This document shows, piece after piece, positions 57,210-64,000 of a stretch of 64,000 bases of DNA. Position numbers and translations under genes: made by a program. This DNA is from Salinarchaeum laminariae (GTDB taxonomy: Archaea > Halobacteriota > Halobacteria > Halobacteriales > Salinarchaeaceae). The notes under the pieces are model-generated. The model saw nothing but the letters and a program-made list of their open reading frames with translations, searched no databases and was not told where the DNA came from. The stretch covers positions 2,108,001 through 2,172,000 of the forward strand of contig NZ_CP096270.1 of the NCBI RefSeq assembly GCF_023204835.1. The letters run 5' to 3'. How positions within the stretch are numbered: position 1 is the first letter of the stretch; every line of letters begins with the position of its first letter.

Positions 57210-58015
57210 GCTGGCGTCTCGTCGCGCGACAGGGGGTCCGCGAATCCTGGCGAAACTGGGAGCTCCCGGGAACGATCATCGCGTTCGCACTGATATTCGG
57301 ACTGATTGGCTACTGGACGGGACCGGCCGCCCTCGGCTCCGGAAACGACGGCTCGGCGCTGTTCGGCCTCCTGGCTGGCACTATGCTCGTGCTGGTTCCC
57401 GCGACGGCCGTTACGATCGCACACGACGACGTCGCTGGACGACGCGAAGACGGCCGCCTCCGGCTGTTGCTCGGTCAGCCCATCTCCCGGCGGTCGATCG
57501 TGCTGGGCCAGTATTTGGCGACCGTGGTGACGATCGTCTCCGCGGTACTCGTGGCCGTCTCGACGGGGCTGTTCATTGCGAGCGTCCGTGCAGGCGAACT
57601 CGCGCCGCCGGAGATGGCTGCCACGCTCGTCGGTGCAGGCGTTCTCATGGGCCTCTCCTATCTGGGTATCGGCATTGCGATTTCGACGGCGCTGAAGACG
57701 ACCAACTTCAGCGGCACGCTGGCTTTCGCCGCGTTCCTGGGATTCACGTTCGTCTGGCAGGTCTTGCCACGGAGTCTGCTCTGGGTCGTCGATCGATTTG
57801 TCGACGTTCCGTCGAATCCGTGGTGGCTCGTCTACGTGGACACGATGTCGCCCGTCGTGGCGACCGGGCGACTCATCGCCCCCGGAACTTCCTACGAAGC
57901 GTTGGCGGGAACTGACGACGTCACCGTCACCGCCTTTGCCGGGGTCGTCCTCTGCTGGTGGATCGTCGTCCTGCCGATGCTGGCGCTCATGCGGTTCGAA
58001 CGAACGGATCTCTGA
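57206..58015 (+). CDS. ABC-2 type transporter permease
   Basis: A 269-residue permease with about six transmembrane segments: TIIAFALIFGLIGYWTG, LFGLLAGTMLVLVPATAVTIAHDDVAGRREDGRLRLLLGQPISRRSIVLGQYLA (with the ABC-2 coupling loop), TIVSAVLVAVSTGLFIASV, MGLSYLGIGIAISTALKTTNFSGTLAFAAFLGFTFVWQVL, and VVLCWWIVVLPMLALMRFER. It begins with GTG, overlapping the ATPase stop. It forms an exporter with the ATPase; cargo unknown, the nosF/nosY-type copper and natA/B-type sodium transporters share this layout. Confidence 0.92.
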   Translation: MSWRLVARQGVRESWRNWELPGTIIAFALIFGLIGYWTGPAALGSGNDGSALFGLLAGTMLVLVPATAVTIAHDDVAGRREDGRLRLLLGQPISRRSIVLGQYLATVVTIVSAVLVAVSTGLFIASVRAGELAPPEMAATLVGAGVLMGLSYLGIGIAISTALKTTNFSGTLAFAAFLGFTFVWQVLPRSLLWVVDRFVDVPSNPWWLVYVDTMSPVVATGRLIAPGTSYEALAGTDDVTVTAFAGVVLCWWIVVLPMLALMRFERTDL

Positions 58016-58079
58016 TCGGCGTTCGATCGCGGTTCTGCTGGCAAACCTGGCGTCGCCACCTGTTCGCTTCAGCGTCTCC

Positions 58080-58361
58080 TCAGGGCTCTTCGGTCGCACG
58101 CTCTTCGAGCTGACCACAGAGGCGTGCGAGGAATTCGTCGCGGTCGCACTCTCCCGCACCGCTCGCGACGAGGTCCGCTTCGAGGCCACGTCGGGGCTGG
58201 TGGGATCGGTCACGATCGCAGGGTTTGCAGAGGTACTCGAACGTCTTCTCCTCGCGATTCCAGCGATCGCCCTCCTTGTCGTACTCTCTCGCAGCCGACC
58301 GCGACAGCTCCGTCCCGCAAGCGATACAGATGACGGAGCCGTCGTCCCCGTCGCCAAACAT
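58080..58361 (-). CDS. Small haloarchaeal zinc-binding protein of unknown function
   Basis: A 93-residue protein with four cysteines in two pairs: SVICIACGTELSRSAAREYDKEGDRWNREEKTFEYLCKPCDRDRSHQPRRGLE, giving C-x2-C and C-x2-C. A C-terminal helix LARLCGQLEERATEEP follows. The spacing suggests a zinc ribbon. Function unknown. The start at 58361 is chosen since the cysteine part begins within 15 residues; the longer frame upstream overlaps the methylthiotransferase gene on the other strand. Confidence 0.75.
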   Translation of the reverse strand: MFGDGDDGSVICIACGTELSRSAAREYDKEGDRWNREEKTFEYLCKPCDRDRSHQPRRGLEADLVASGAGECDRDEFLARLCGQLEERATEEP

Positions 58362-58484
58362 ACGTATCGATGGGACGTGTACCCACTTAGCTATTGACCC
58401 GTTGCACAGCGGCGCGCCGGCATCTGTCCGCCGGTCTCGGATCCGTCGGGCTTTTGCCCGCGGTTCCGCTAGAGGGGATAACCG

Positions 58485-59741
58485 ATGGCCCGCTACCACA
58501 TCGAAACCTACGGCTGCACCTCCAACCGCGGGGAGAGCCGTCAGATCGAGCGGGCCCTCCGCGACGGCGGCCACAGCCCCGCGTCGGGACCCACCGATGC
58601 CGACGTCGCGATTCTCAACACCTGCACGGTCGTCGAGAAGACCGAGCGGAACATGCTCGCACGAGCACAGGAGCTCGACGACGAGACCCCTGCCGATCTC
58701 GTCATCACTGGCTGCATGGCACTGGCACAGGGCGAGACGTTCCACGAGGCCGGCGTCGACGCCGAGGTCCTCCACTGGGACGAAGTGCCTGAGCACGTCC
58801 GCAACGGCGAGTGTCCGACGACGACCCCCGACGCCGAGCCGATTCTCGACGGCGTCGTCGGTATTCTGCCCATCGCCCGTGGCTGCATGAGCGACTGCTC
58901 CTATTGCATCACCAAGCAGGCCACCGGCAAGATCGACTCGCCGCCGATCCAGGAGAACGTCGACAAGGCCCGCGCGCTGGTCCACGCCGGCGCGACGGAG
59001 CTCCGCATCACCGGGCAGGACACTGGCGTCTACGGCTGGGACGACGGCGATCGACGTCTCCACCGGCTGCTCGATCGTATCTGCACCGAGATCGACGGGG
59101 AGTTCCGCGTTCGCGTCGGGATGGCGAACCCGAAGGGCGTCCACGGAATCCGCGAGGAGCTCGCCGCGGTGTTCGCCGAGCACGACGAGCTCTACAACTT
59201 CCTCCACGTACCGGTCCAGTCCGGATCCGACGACGTGCTCGGCGACATGCGCCGCCAGCACCAGGTCTCGGAGTTCCTCGAGGTCGTCGAGGCCTTCGAC
59301 GACGCGCTCGGGGAGTGGACACTCTCGACGGACTTCATCTGTGGGTTCCCCACGGAGACCGACGCCGACCACGAGCAGTCGATGGCACTCCTCCGGGAGG
59401 TCCGTCCGGAGAAGGTGAACGTCACGCGGTTCTCGAAGCGTCCGGGAACCGATGCGGCGGACATGAAGGGGCTCGGCGGGACGGTCAAGAAGGAACGTTC
59501 GAAGGAGATGAGCGAGGTCAAGCGCGACCTCGTCGGTAACGTTTACGAGGAGATGGTCGGAGAGACGCAAGAGGTCCTCGTCGTCGAGCAGGGCACCGCC
59601 GACTCGGTGAAATGCCGGGACGGCGCTTACCGACAGATCATCGTCCAGAACGCCGGCGAGCGTGGCATCGAGCCCGGCGACTGGCTCACCGTCGAGGTCA
59701 CTGGCCACCAGACGATGTACGCCTTCGGGGAGCCAGTCTGA
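58485..59741 (+). CDS. tRNA (t6A37) methylthiotransferase, e-MtaB type
   Basis: A 418-residue radical-SAM methylthiotransferase that makes ms2t6A at position 37 of tRNAs. N-terminal UPF0004 domain: YGCTSNRGESRQIE, NTCTVVEKTERN, TGCMALAQG. Radical SAM cysteines: ARGCMSDCSYCITKQATG (C-x3-C-x2-C). The C-terminal TRAM domain is visible as VLVVEQGTADSVKCRDGAYRQIIV and ends VEVTGHQTMYAFGEPV. A T5 run directly past the stop (59747-59751) probably ends the transcript. Confidence 0.95.
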   Translation: MARYHIETYGCTSNRGESRQIERALRDGGHSPASGPTDADVAILNTCTVVEKTERNMLARAQELDDETPADLVITGCMALAQGETFHEAGVDAEVLHWDEVPEHVRNGECPTTTPDAEPILDGVVGILPIARGCMSDCSYCITKQATGKIDSPPIQENVDKARALVHAGATELRITGQDTGVYGWDDGDRRLHRLLDRICTEIDGEFRVRVGMANPKGVHGIREELAAVFAEHDELYNFLHVPVQSGSDDVLGDMRRQHQVSEFLEVVEAFDDALGEWTLSTDFICGFPTETDADHEQSMALLREVRPEKVNVTRFSKRPGTDAADMKGLGGTVKKERSKEMSEVKRDLVGNVYEEMVGETQEVLVVEQGTADSVKCRDGAYRQIIVQNAGERGIEPGDWLTVEVTGHQTMYAFGEPV

Positions 59742-59746
59742 GCAAC

Positions 59747-59751
59747 TTTTT
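59747..59751 (+). terminator. T-tract after the methylthiotransferase gene
   Basis: Five T starting 6 bases past the stop codon; no hairpin is seen. The 202-base gap up to 59943 holds no gene. Confidence 0.4.
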
Positions 59752-59943
59752 AGTGGGGTATTCGGGGCAAGCAGGCGGCGAGTTCGACTCCTCCGATCGG
59801 ATTGCCACACGAGCGCGAGACCGACCGGCGTGGTCCGTCAGATCACAGCATTCGGTGGTCGCCCGTTGTGCCTTCAACCTGTGCATGGATCTCCTCGCTA
59901 CCGATCCACTGACCGTCGGTGCGTTCGCAAACGTTCTTGCCCG

Positions 59944-60480
59944 ATGGCGACCGATCCAGACGTAATGTACGCGGTCGTCGGCTGCACGGAGTGTTCGTCG
60001 CTGTGGGTGATCGAGGTCGGGGCGGACTCCGCCACCTGTCCGCGGTGTGGCACACGCCACCGGACTGACCGACTCCGCCACTTCGCCGAGACGACCGAGG
60101 CCGACGACGCCCGGGAGGCGCGTGCGGCGCTGGTCGCGAACCGGCGCGGCGCGGGCGACGATGCGCCGTCGTTTGGCGACCTCGAAGCTTCGATCGAGGA
60201 GGACGTGGTCGACGACGAGGAGCGCCTGGAAGCGGCCGGCATCGACCCCGATGCCGTCGCCGAGGCCGGTGAGCGCGCGGACGAGACCGACCGGGATACC
60301 CGGAGCCAGCGGGAGATCGTGCTCGACGCCTTCGAGGTACACGACGAGCCGGCTGCGGATACAGTTCGAGCCTACGCGGCCGAAAACGGTGTGTCGCGAG
60401 AGTACGTGGATCGAGCACTCCAGAAACTCGAACGAAGCGGGGAGATCGTCGAGACGCCGACGGGCTACCGCCGGATCTGA
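59944..60480 (+). CDS. DUF5817-like zinc-ribbon protein
   Basis: A 178-residue protein. Zinc ribbon at the N-terminus (CTECSSLWVIEVGADSATCPRCGTRH), then an acidic helical middle, then a C-terminal winged-helix-like part (RSQREIVLDAFEVHDEPAADTVRAYAAENGVSREYVDRALQKLERSGEIVETPTGYRRI). Function unknown; RNA or DNA binding is suggested by the C-terminal helix-turn-helix-like part. Start at 59944 keeps the first Cys pair within 16 residues. Confidence 0.8.
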   Translation: MATDPDVMYAVVGCTECSSLWVIEVGADSATCPRCGTRHRTDRLRHFAETTEADDAREARAALVANRRGAGDDAPSFGDLEASIEEDVVDDEERLEAAGIDPDAVAEAGERADETDRDTRSQREIVLDAFEVHDEPAADTVRAYAAENGVSREYVDRALQKLERSGEIVETPTGYRRI

Positions 60481-60556
60481 GCGGCTCTCGGGGGGTTCGT
60501 GACGCAGTCGCATTCGGACTCCGAAGCCACTTACCCGCCGCCGGACAAGCGCGACC

Positions 60557-62446
60557 ATGACCGAGGAATCCGAGGCGGAGCCGGCTCCTGCTGGGAGTCC
60601 CGAGGCCGAGCAACGGGCAGCGGCCGATTCGTCACCCGGGGTGCCGTCGTGGCCGCCCGGTGGGCACGTCGAGTGGCGGCCGTGGGGGCAGGCGGCCTTC
60701 GACGACGCTGCGGAAGCAGACGTACCGGTATTGCTCTCTTTGACTGCGACGTGGTCCGAAGAGTGTCGCCGGATGGACGCGGAGACCTACGGCGAGCCCC
60801 GCATCGCTGCAGCGATCGACGACGGGTTCATTCCGGTGCGGGCGGACGTCGATCGACAGCCTCGAGTCGCGAACCGCTACGCGATGGGCGGCGTTCCGTC
60901 GACGGCATTCCTGACGCCCGACGGCGAGGTGCTCAACGGTACCGGCCCGCTCACTGCTTCGGGGATACGCGGGGCGATCGAGGGCGTCCGCCGCACGTGG
61001 GAGGAGAGTGGGGCAGCGGCCGGCCGCGTTCCGCGCGCTCTCACCGACGAGGAGCCGCCGGGCGGAACGCTCGACACCTCGATCGAGGGGCACCTCCTCG
61101 AGACGCTTCGGGAGAACTTCGACGAGCAGGCCGGCGGCTGGGGAACTGGTGCGAAGTTCCCGATGCCAAGAGCCATCGAGTTTGCCCTAAAGCGCGACCG
61201 CGAGATGGCACTCAGGACGCTCGACGCGGTGGCCGCGAACCTCGAAGACGAGCACGACGGTGGCTTCCATCGCAGCGCAGCCGAGCGAAACTGGGGCGGC
61301 CTGAGCTACGAGAAGCTCCTCGACGCAAACGCGGGACTGATTCGGGCGTTCACGGCGGCCTATCGCTACACCGGCGACGAGGCCTATCGACGCTCGGCCG
61401 AGCGGGGCGTAGAGTTCCTGACGACGACACTGTGGACGGATTCGGTGCCGGGAAGCCGCGGTGCCTTCGCCGCGAGCCAGGCCGCTGGCGACGGCGCGGA
61501 CTACTACGCACTCGACGCTGGCGAGCGCGATCGAGCGGAGACGCCACGCGTCGACGAAACCGTGCTCGCGGACTGGAACGCGCTCGCAATCGACGCGCTC
61601 CTGTCCGTCACGGCCGTCACCGACGACGAGACTGCGCGCGCGTTCGCCGAGCGTGCGCTGGCGACGGTGACCGAGGAGCTGGTCGAGGGCGGCGAAATCG
61701 TTCACTTCCGAGATGTCGCTGCTGGGGCCGACGGTAGGGACGAGATCGGCGGCGGCGAGGCTGAGGAAACCACAGGCGCCGTCGAGGGCGAGCGTGGGCT
61801 GCTCCTCGACGCAGCACGGACGATTCGGACGCTGGTGACCGTCCGGGCTGTACTGGGGCCGGAGGCGGACGTCGGCGAATTTGGTGCCAGTGATGCTGGT
61901 GATGGGAGCGACGCCGATTCCGGACCGATCGCTCTCGCACGGTACCTCGCGGACGAAACGATCGAACGGCGTCGGCCAGGGCAGACGTTCGTCGATGGCC
62001 CGGCGTCCGGTCCGGGGCTGCTCGATCGTCCGCTGCGACCGCTCGACGCCAACGTCGAACTCGCCGGTGCGCTGCTCGACCTCGCGGAGGTCACGGGCGT
62101 GGACCGCTACCGGAGCGTCGCTCGTGAGACCGTAGAAGCGTTTGCTGGTGCGCACGAGCGGTTCGGCCCACAGGCCGCGGCGTTCGGGACCGTTGCTGGG
62201 CGGTTGCTGCGTGGGACCGTCCGCATCGACCTCTCGGCTCCCGCGGGGAGCGATCTCCACCGGGCAGCGCTTCGTCTGGCGGACCACGAGGCGATCGTCG
62301 TTCCCGACATCGGCGCCGCCCCTGAGCCGATCGGGCGCGAACGGGACCTCGATTCAAATGCGGCGTACGTCGTCGCCGGCACAGAGCGATCCGAGCCAGC
62401 TTTCGACCCGGAGGAGCTGAGCGAGCGGGTCGCCGAGCACCTTTGA
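60557..62446 (+). CDS. Thioredoxin-fold / six-hairpin glycosidase-like protein (YyaL/DUF255)
   Basis: A 629-residue protein of the YyaL/SSP411 type. The N-terminal thioredoxin-like DUF255 domain has ATWSEECRRMDAETYGEPRIAAAIDDGFIPVRADVDRQPRVANRYAMGGVPSTAFLTPDG. Members usually have a CxxC-like C-H-W-C-H-V motif; here the first Cys and the W are replaced (SEECRRM), leaving one Cys. The rest is an alpha-alpha barrel (NFDEQAGGWGTGAKFPMPRAIEFAL, YEKLLDANAGLIRAFTAAYRYTGDEAYRR, DETVLADWNALAIDALL). Function unknown. Confidence 0.87.
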   Translation: MTEESEAEPAPAGSPEAEQRAAADSSPGVPSWPPGGHVEWRPWGQAAFDDAAEADVPVLLSLTATWSEECRRMDAETYGEPRIAAAIDDGFIPVRADVDRQPRVANRYAMGGVPSTAFLTPDGEVLNGTGPLTASGIRGAIEGVRRTWEESGAAAGRVPRALTDEEPPGGTLDTSIEGHLLETLRENFDEQAGGWGTGAKFPMPRAIEFALKRDREMALRTLDAVAANLEDEHDGGFHRSAAERNWGGLSYEKLLDANAGLIRAFTAAYRYTGDEAYRRSAERGVEFLTTTLWTDSVPGSRGAFAASQAAGDGADYYALDAGERDRAETPRVDETVLADWNALAIDALLSVTAVTDDETARAFAERALATVTEELVEGGEIVHFRDVAAGADGRDEIGGGEAEETTGAVEGERGLLLDAARTIRTLVTVRAVLGPEADVGEFGASDAGDGSDADSGPIALARYLADETIERRRPGQTFVDGPASGPGLLDRPLRPLDANVELAGALLDLAEVTGVDRYRSVARETVEAFAGAHERFGPQAAAFGTVAGRLLRGTVRIDLSAPAGSDLHRAALRLADHEAIVVPDIGAAPEPIGRERDLDSNAAYVVAGTERSEPAFDPEELSERVAEHL

Positions 62447-62497
62447 GTCCCAGCAGATCTCCTGCGCCAGAGCTGTCGTAAACAACCAACGCAGTGT

Positions 62498-62504
62498 TTA
62501 TGGT
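62498..62504 (+). promoter_or_regulatory. TATA-like box for the TrmB-type regulator
   Basis: TTTATGG (62498-62504) lies 23-29 bases before the ATG at 62527, predicting a leaderless transcript and favouring this start over the upstream ATG at 62500. Confidence 0.55.
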
Positions 62505-62526
62505 CCGTCGTCGCTCACCACTGCAT

Positions 62527-63330
62527 ATGGCGAGCCTCAGGGATCTCGGCCTCTCCGAGTACGAAGCTCGGGCCTACCGTGCCCTCCTCAACACGGGTCC
62601 CGCAACTGCCAAGGAGTTGTCACGGGCCAGTGACGTTCCGATGGGCCGGATCTACGACGTGTTGAACAGTCTCGAACAGTACAATCTCGTTCGCAGCCAG
62701 ACGGCGAGTCGACCGAAGAAATACGTCGCCGTCGAGCCAGCGACCGCGCTCGATCGGCTCCTCGAAGACAAGAAACGGGAGCTCGACGCCCAGGCCGAGC
62801 AGTACGAGGAGATCGTCGACGATCTCTCCGCGGAGCTCGACGCCGCCGAGCCCGTCGAGGAGCAGTTCTGGACGGCTGCCGTCGGTGCCGAGAACGCGAT
62901 CGATCTCCTCATGGAGCGGTTCGCCGCTGCGGACGATCGCATCGTCGTCGTCGCATCCGACCGATCGCCGCTGTTCGACGTCTCGGAGCTCGGAGTCCTC
63001 GCCGTGGACGAGTTCGAGTCGGCGCTGGACCGTGGCGTCGACGTCGACGTCCTGCTCACGCCCGGACTCGTCGACTCACTCCCCGAAACCGTCGGCGAGC
63101 GTCACCGCCGGACGCTCTCGGAGCATCCCAACTACGAGGTCAGAACGACGGAGGACATCGTTGGAACGTTCAATCTCATCGACGCGGTCGAGGTCACGAT
63201 CCACGTCACCCATCCGCTGGAACCCGACGAACCGTTCGGCGTCATCGACCTCAAGGATCCCGAGTTCGCGGCGGACGTCCAGGAGCTGTACGCCCCGCGC
63301 TGGGAGTCGGCCACGCCACTGTCACTCTGA
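62527..63330 (+). CDS. TrmB-family transcriptional regulator
   Basis: A 267-residue regulator. The wHTH domain is LGLSEYEARAYRALLNTGPATAKELSRASDVPMGRIYDVLNSLEQYNLVRSQTASRPKKYVAVEPATALDRLLEDKKRELDAQ, followed by a coiled-coil dimer part and a ligand-binding domain (VVVASDRSPLFDVSELGVLAVDEFESALDRGVDVDVLLTPGLVDSLP, VGTFNLIDAVEVTIHVTHPLEPDEPFGVIDLKDPEFAADVQELY). Most haloarchaeal TrmB-like proteins sense sugars or control central metabolism. No operator is seen by eye. Confidence 0.9.
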   Translation: MASLRDLGLSEYEARAYRALLNTGPATAKELSRASDVPMGRIYDVLNSLEQYNLVRSQTASRPKKYVAVEPATALDRLLEDKKRELDAQAEQYEEIVDDLSAELDAAEPVEEQFWTAAVGAENAIDLLMERFAAADDRIVVVASDRSPLFDVSELGVLAVDEFESALDRGVDVDVLLTPGLVDSLPETVGERHRRTLSEHPNYEVRTTEDIVGTFNLIDAVEVTIHVTHPLEPDEPFGVIDLKDPEFAADVQELYAPRWESATPLSL

Positions 63331-63433
63331 ACTCATCGCTTCGTCGACGATGGATCTTTCTTCGACGATCGATCACCGTCGCACAATCTTCTCGCTATGG
63401 CACAGGTAGCGGTCCAGCAACAACGATACGCCG

Positions 63434-63440
63434 AAAAAAA
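63434..63440 (-). terminator. T7 tract past the thioredoxin gene
   Basis: Seven A on the plus strand are seven T on the minus strand, five bases past the stop of the thioredoxin gene, so they probably end its transcript. Confidence 0.5.
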
Positions 63441-63444
63441 GCGA

Positions 63445-63714
63445 TTACGCGCCGGCCTGCTCGAGCGCGTCCTCGAGATCATCCCGCTGGGTGACCCCGA
63501 CGAACCGCTCCACGACACCCTCGTCGTTCTCGACGATCAGGGTGGGCAGCGAGCGCACCTGATACTCGTTGGCGATCTCCTGTTCCTCGTCGACGTTGAC
63601 CTTCTCGACGGCGAAGCGATCTCCCCACTCCTCGGAAAGCTCCTCGAGGATCGGATCCTGCGTCTTACACGGCCCGCACCAGTCCGCGTAGAAGTCTTTC
63701 AGCGTGACGCTCAT
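63445..63714 (-). CDS. Thioredoxin
   Basis: An 89-residue thioredoxin. The active site WCGPC is in TLKDFYADWCGPCKTQDPILEEL, and the cis-Pro loop is VRSLPTLIVENDEG. Slightly shorter than usual because the first strand is missing or short; the ATG at 63714 gives the conserved MSVTLKDFYA start. A longer in-frame start at 63759 adds 15 non-typical residues. Convergent with the TrmB-type gene. Confidence 0.92.
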   Translation of the reverse strand: MSVTLKDFYADWCGPCKTQDPILEELSEEWGDRFAVEKVNVDEEQEIANEYQVRSLPTLIVENDEGVVERFVGVTQRDDLEDALEQAGA

Positions 63715-64000
63715 GATACGCAGATTCGTTTCGCCCCAGGTCGCAAAAGGGTTTCCCACTCGGCAGTGCGAGTGGGTTCGCCGTAACGACGACGTATACT
63801 TTCAGTACGGTTTGCGTACCCGCCGGAGTGCCGTATTGGCGGCGGCGGTGCCCGTCCGTTATCCGTCCGCCGTCCGTCTATTTCGCGGTCTCGTCTCCTA
63901 CTGTTCCGGCTCGGTAGAACCGGCTTTCTTCGAACTGTGGGATTGCAGAGTGCGATCTACTGTGGATAAGCGGTCTTGGCCTAGCGGAGATGGGTGTGAA
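63715..64000. other. Right-edge sequence without a recognised gene
   Basis: 286 bases with no supported coding frame. AT content is higher than in the genes. It contains the thioredoxin promoter and possibly the start region of a gene beyond the window. No repeat or RNA was seen. Confidence 0.5.

Noticed and set aside
58080..59810. Long minus-strand frame upstream of the small zinc protein
   Set aside because: The upstream 480 residues overlap the methylthiotransferase on the other strand and have no motif; only the last 93 residues look real.
1..64000. CRISPR array, IS element, integrase or rRNA
   Set aside because: No regularly spaced repeats, no transposase or integrase motif, no long rRNA-like segment was seen.
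63715..64000. Partial gene at the right edge
   Set aside because: All frames have stops or poor codon bias, so nothing is supported inside the window.

Overview
The window is chromosomal DNA of a haloarchaeon. The proteins are very acidic, third codon positions are mostly G or C, many genes have a TATA-like box about 27 bases before the start codon (leaderless transcripts), stop/start overlaps of the ATGA or GTGA type are common, and the gene set is typical of Halobacteria (FolC-FolP fusion, SufU, halocyanin, KorAB, PhaRPEC, UPF0058, TrmB-like regulator, RNase R-like protein). No insertion sequence, integrase, phage gene, CRISPR array or rRNA was seen. One tRNA (Leu, anticodon TAA) is present. 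The first gene is cut by the left edge.

Layout. 1-10300: folate synthesis (FolC-FolP), DUF1931, SufU, halocyanin, the 2-oxoacid:ferredoxin oxidoreductase pair KorAB, a flavin reductase, methylmalonyl-CoA epimerase, a LURP-one protein, and a thiolase/DUF35 pair. 10600-33300: a long lipid and acyl-CoA catabolism region. It holds two acyl-CoA dehydrogenases, a second thiolase with an HMG-CoA-synthase-like/DUF35 fusion, a complete LivKHMGF-type ABC transporter, MaoC hydratases, a thioesterase, an SDR, a HAD hydrolase, a 3-hydroxyacyl-CoA dehydrogenase/enoyl-CoA hydratase fusion, an APH-type kinase, an enoyl-CoA hydratase, an acyl-CoA ligase, an alcohol dehydrogenase and an aldehyde dehydrogenase. 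33450-36650: HD-domain protein, a small unknown protein and a MacB-type ABC pair. 36750-41420: the polyhydroxyalkanoate cluster (PhaB, PhaC, PhaE, PhaP, PhaR and a divergent PhaJ-like hydratase). 41490-48580: an ABC ATPase behind a DtxR-type inverted repeat, then haloarchaeal proteins of unknown or regulatory role. 48850-63714: housekeeping and miscellaneous genes (PurA, MscS-like channel, ferredoxin, tRNA-Leu, epimerase, a methyltransferase-like protein, a threonine-synthase-like protein without its lysine, an RNase R-like protein, an ABC-2 exporter, tRNA methylthiotransferase, a YyaL-like protein, TrmB-like regulator, thioredoxin).

The metabolic genes fit together. Acyl chains can be imported or activated, oxidised through acyl-CoA dehydrogenase, hydratase, dehydrogenase and thiolase steps, and the products burned through KorAB and methylmalonyl-CoA or stored as polyhydroxyalkanoate. 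The most striking point is that a HAD hydrolase, an APH-type kinase and an acyl-CoA dehydrogenase with ACAD11-like motifs lie within 6 kb. These are the three domain types fused in vertebrate ACAD10, so the cluster may be an archaeal route for 4-hydroxy acids. Three other proteins keep their fold motifs but lack the textbook catalytic residue: the thiolase at 8701, the HMG-CoA-synthase-like protein at 12131 and the threonine-synthase-like protein at 53509.
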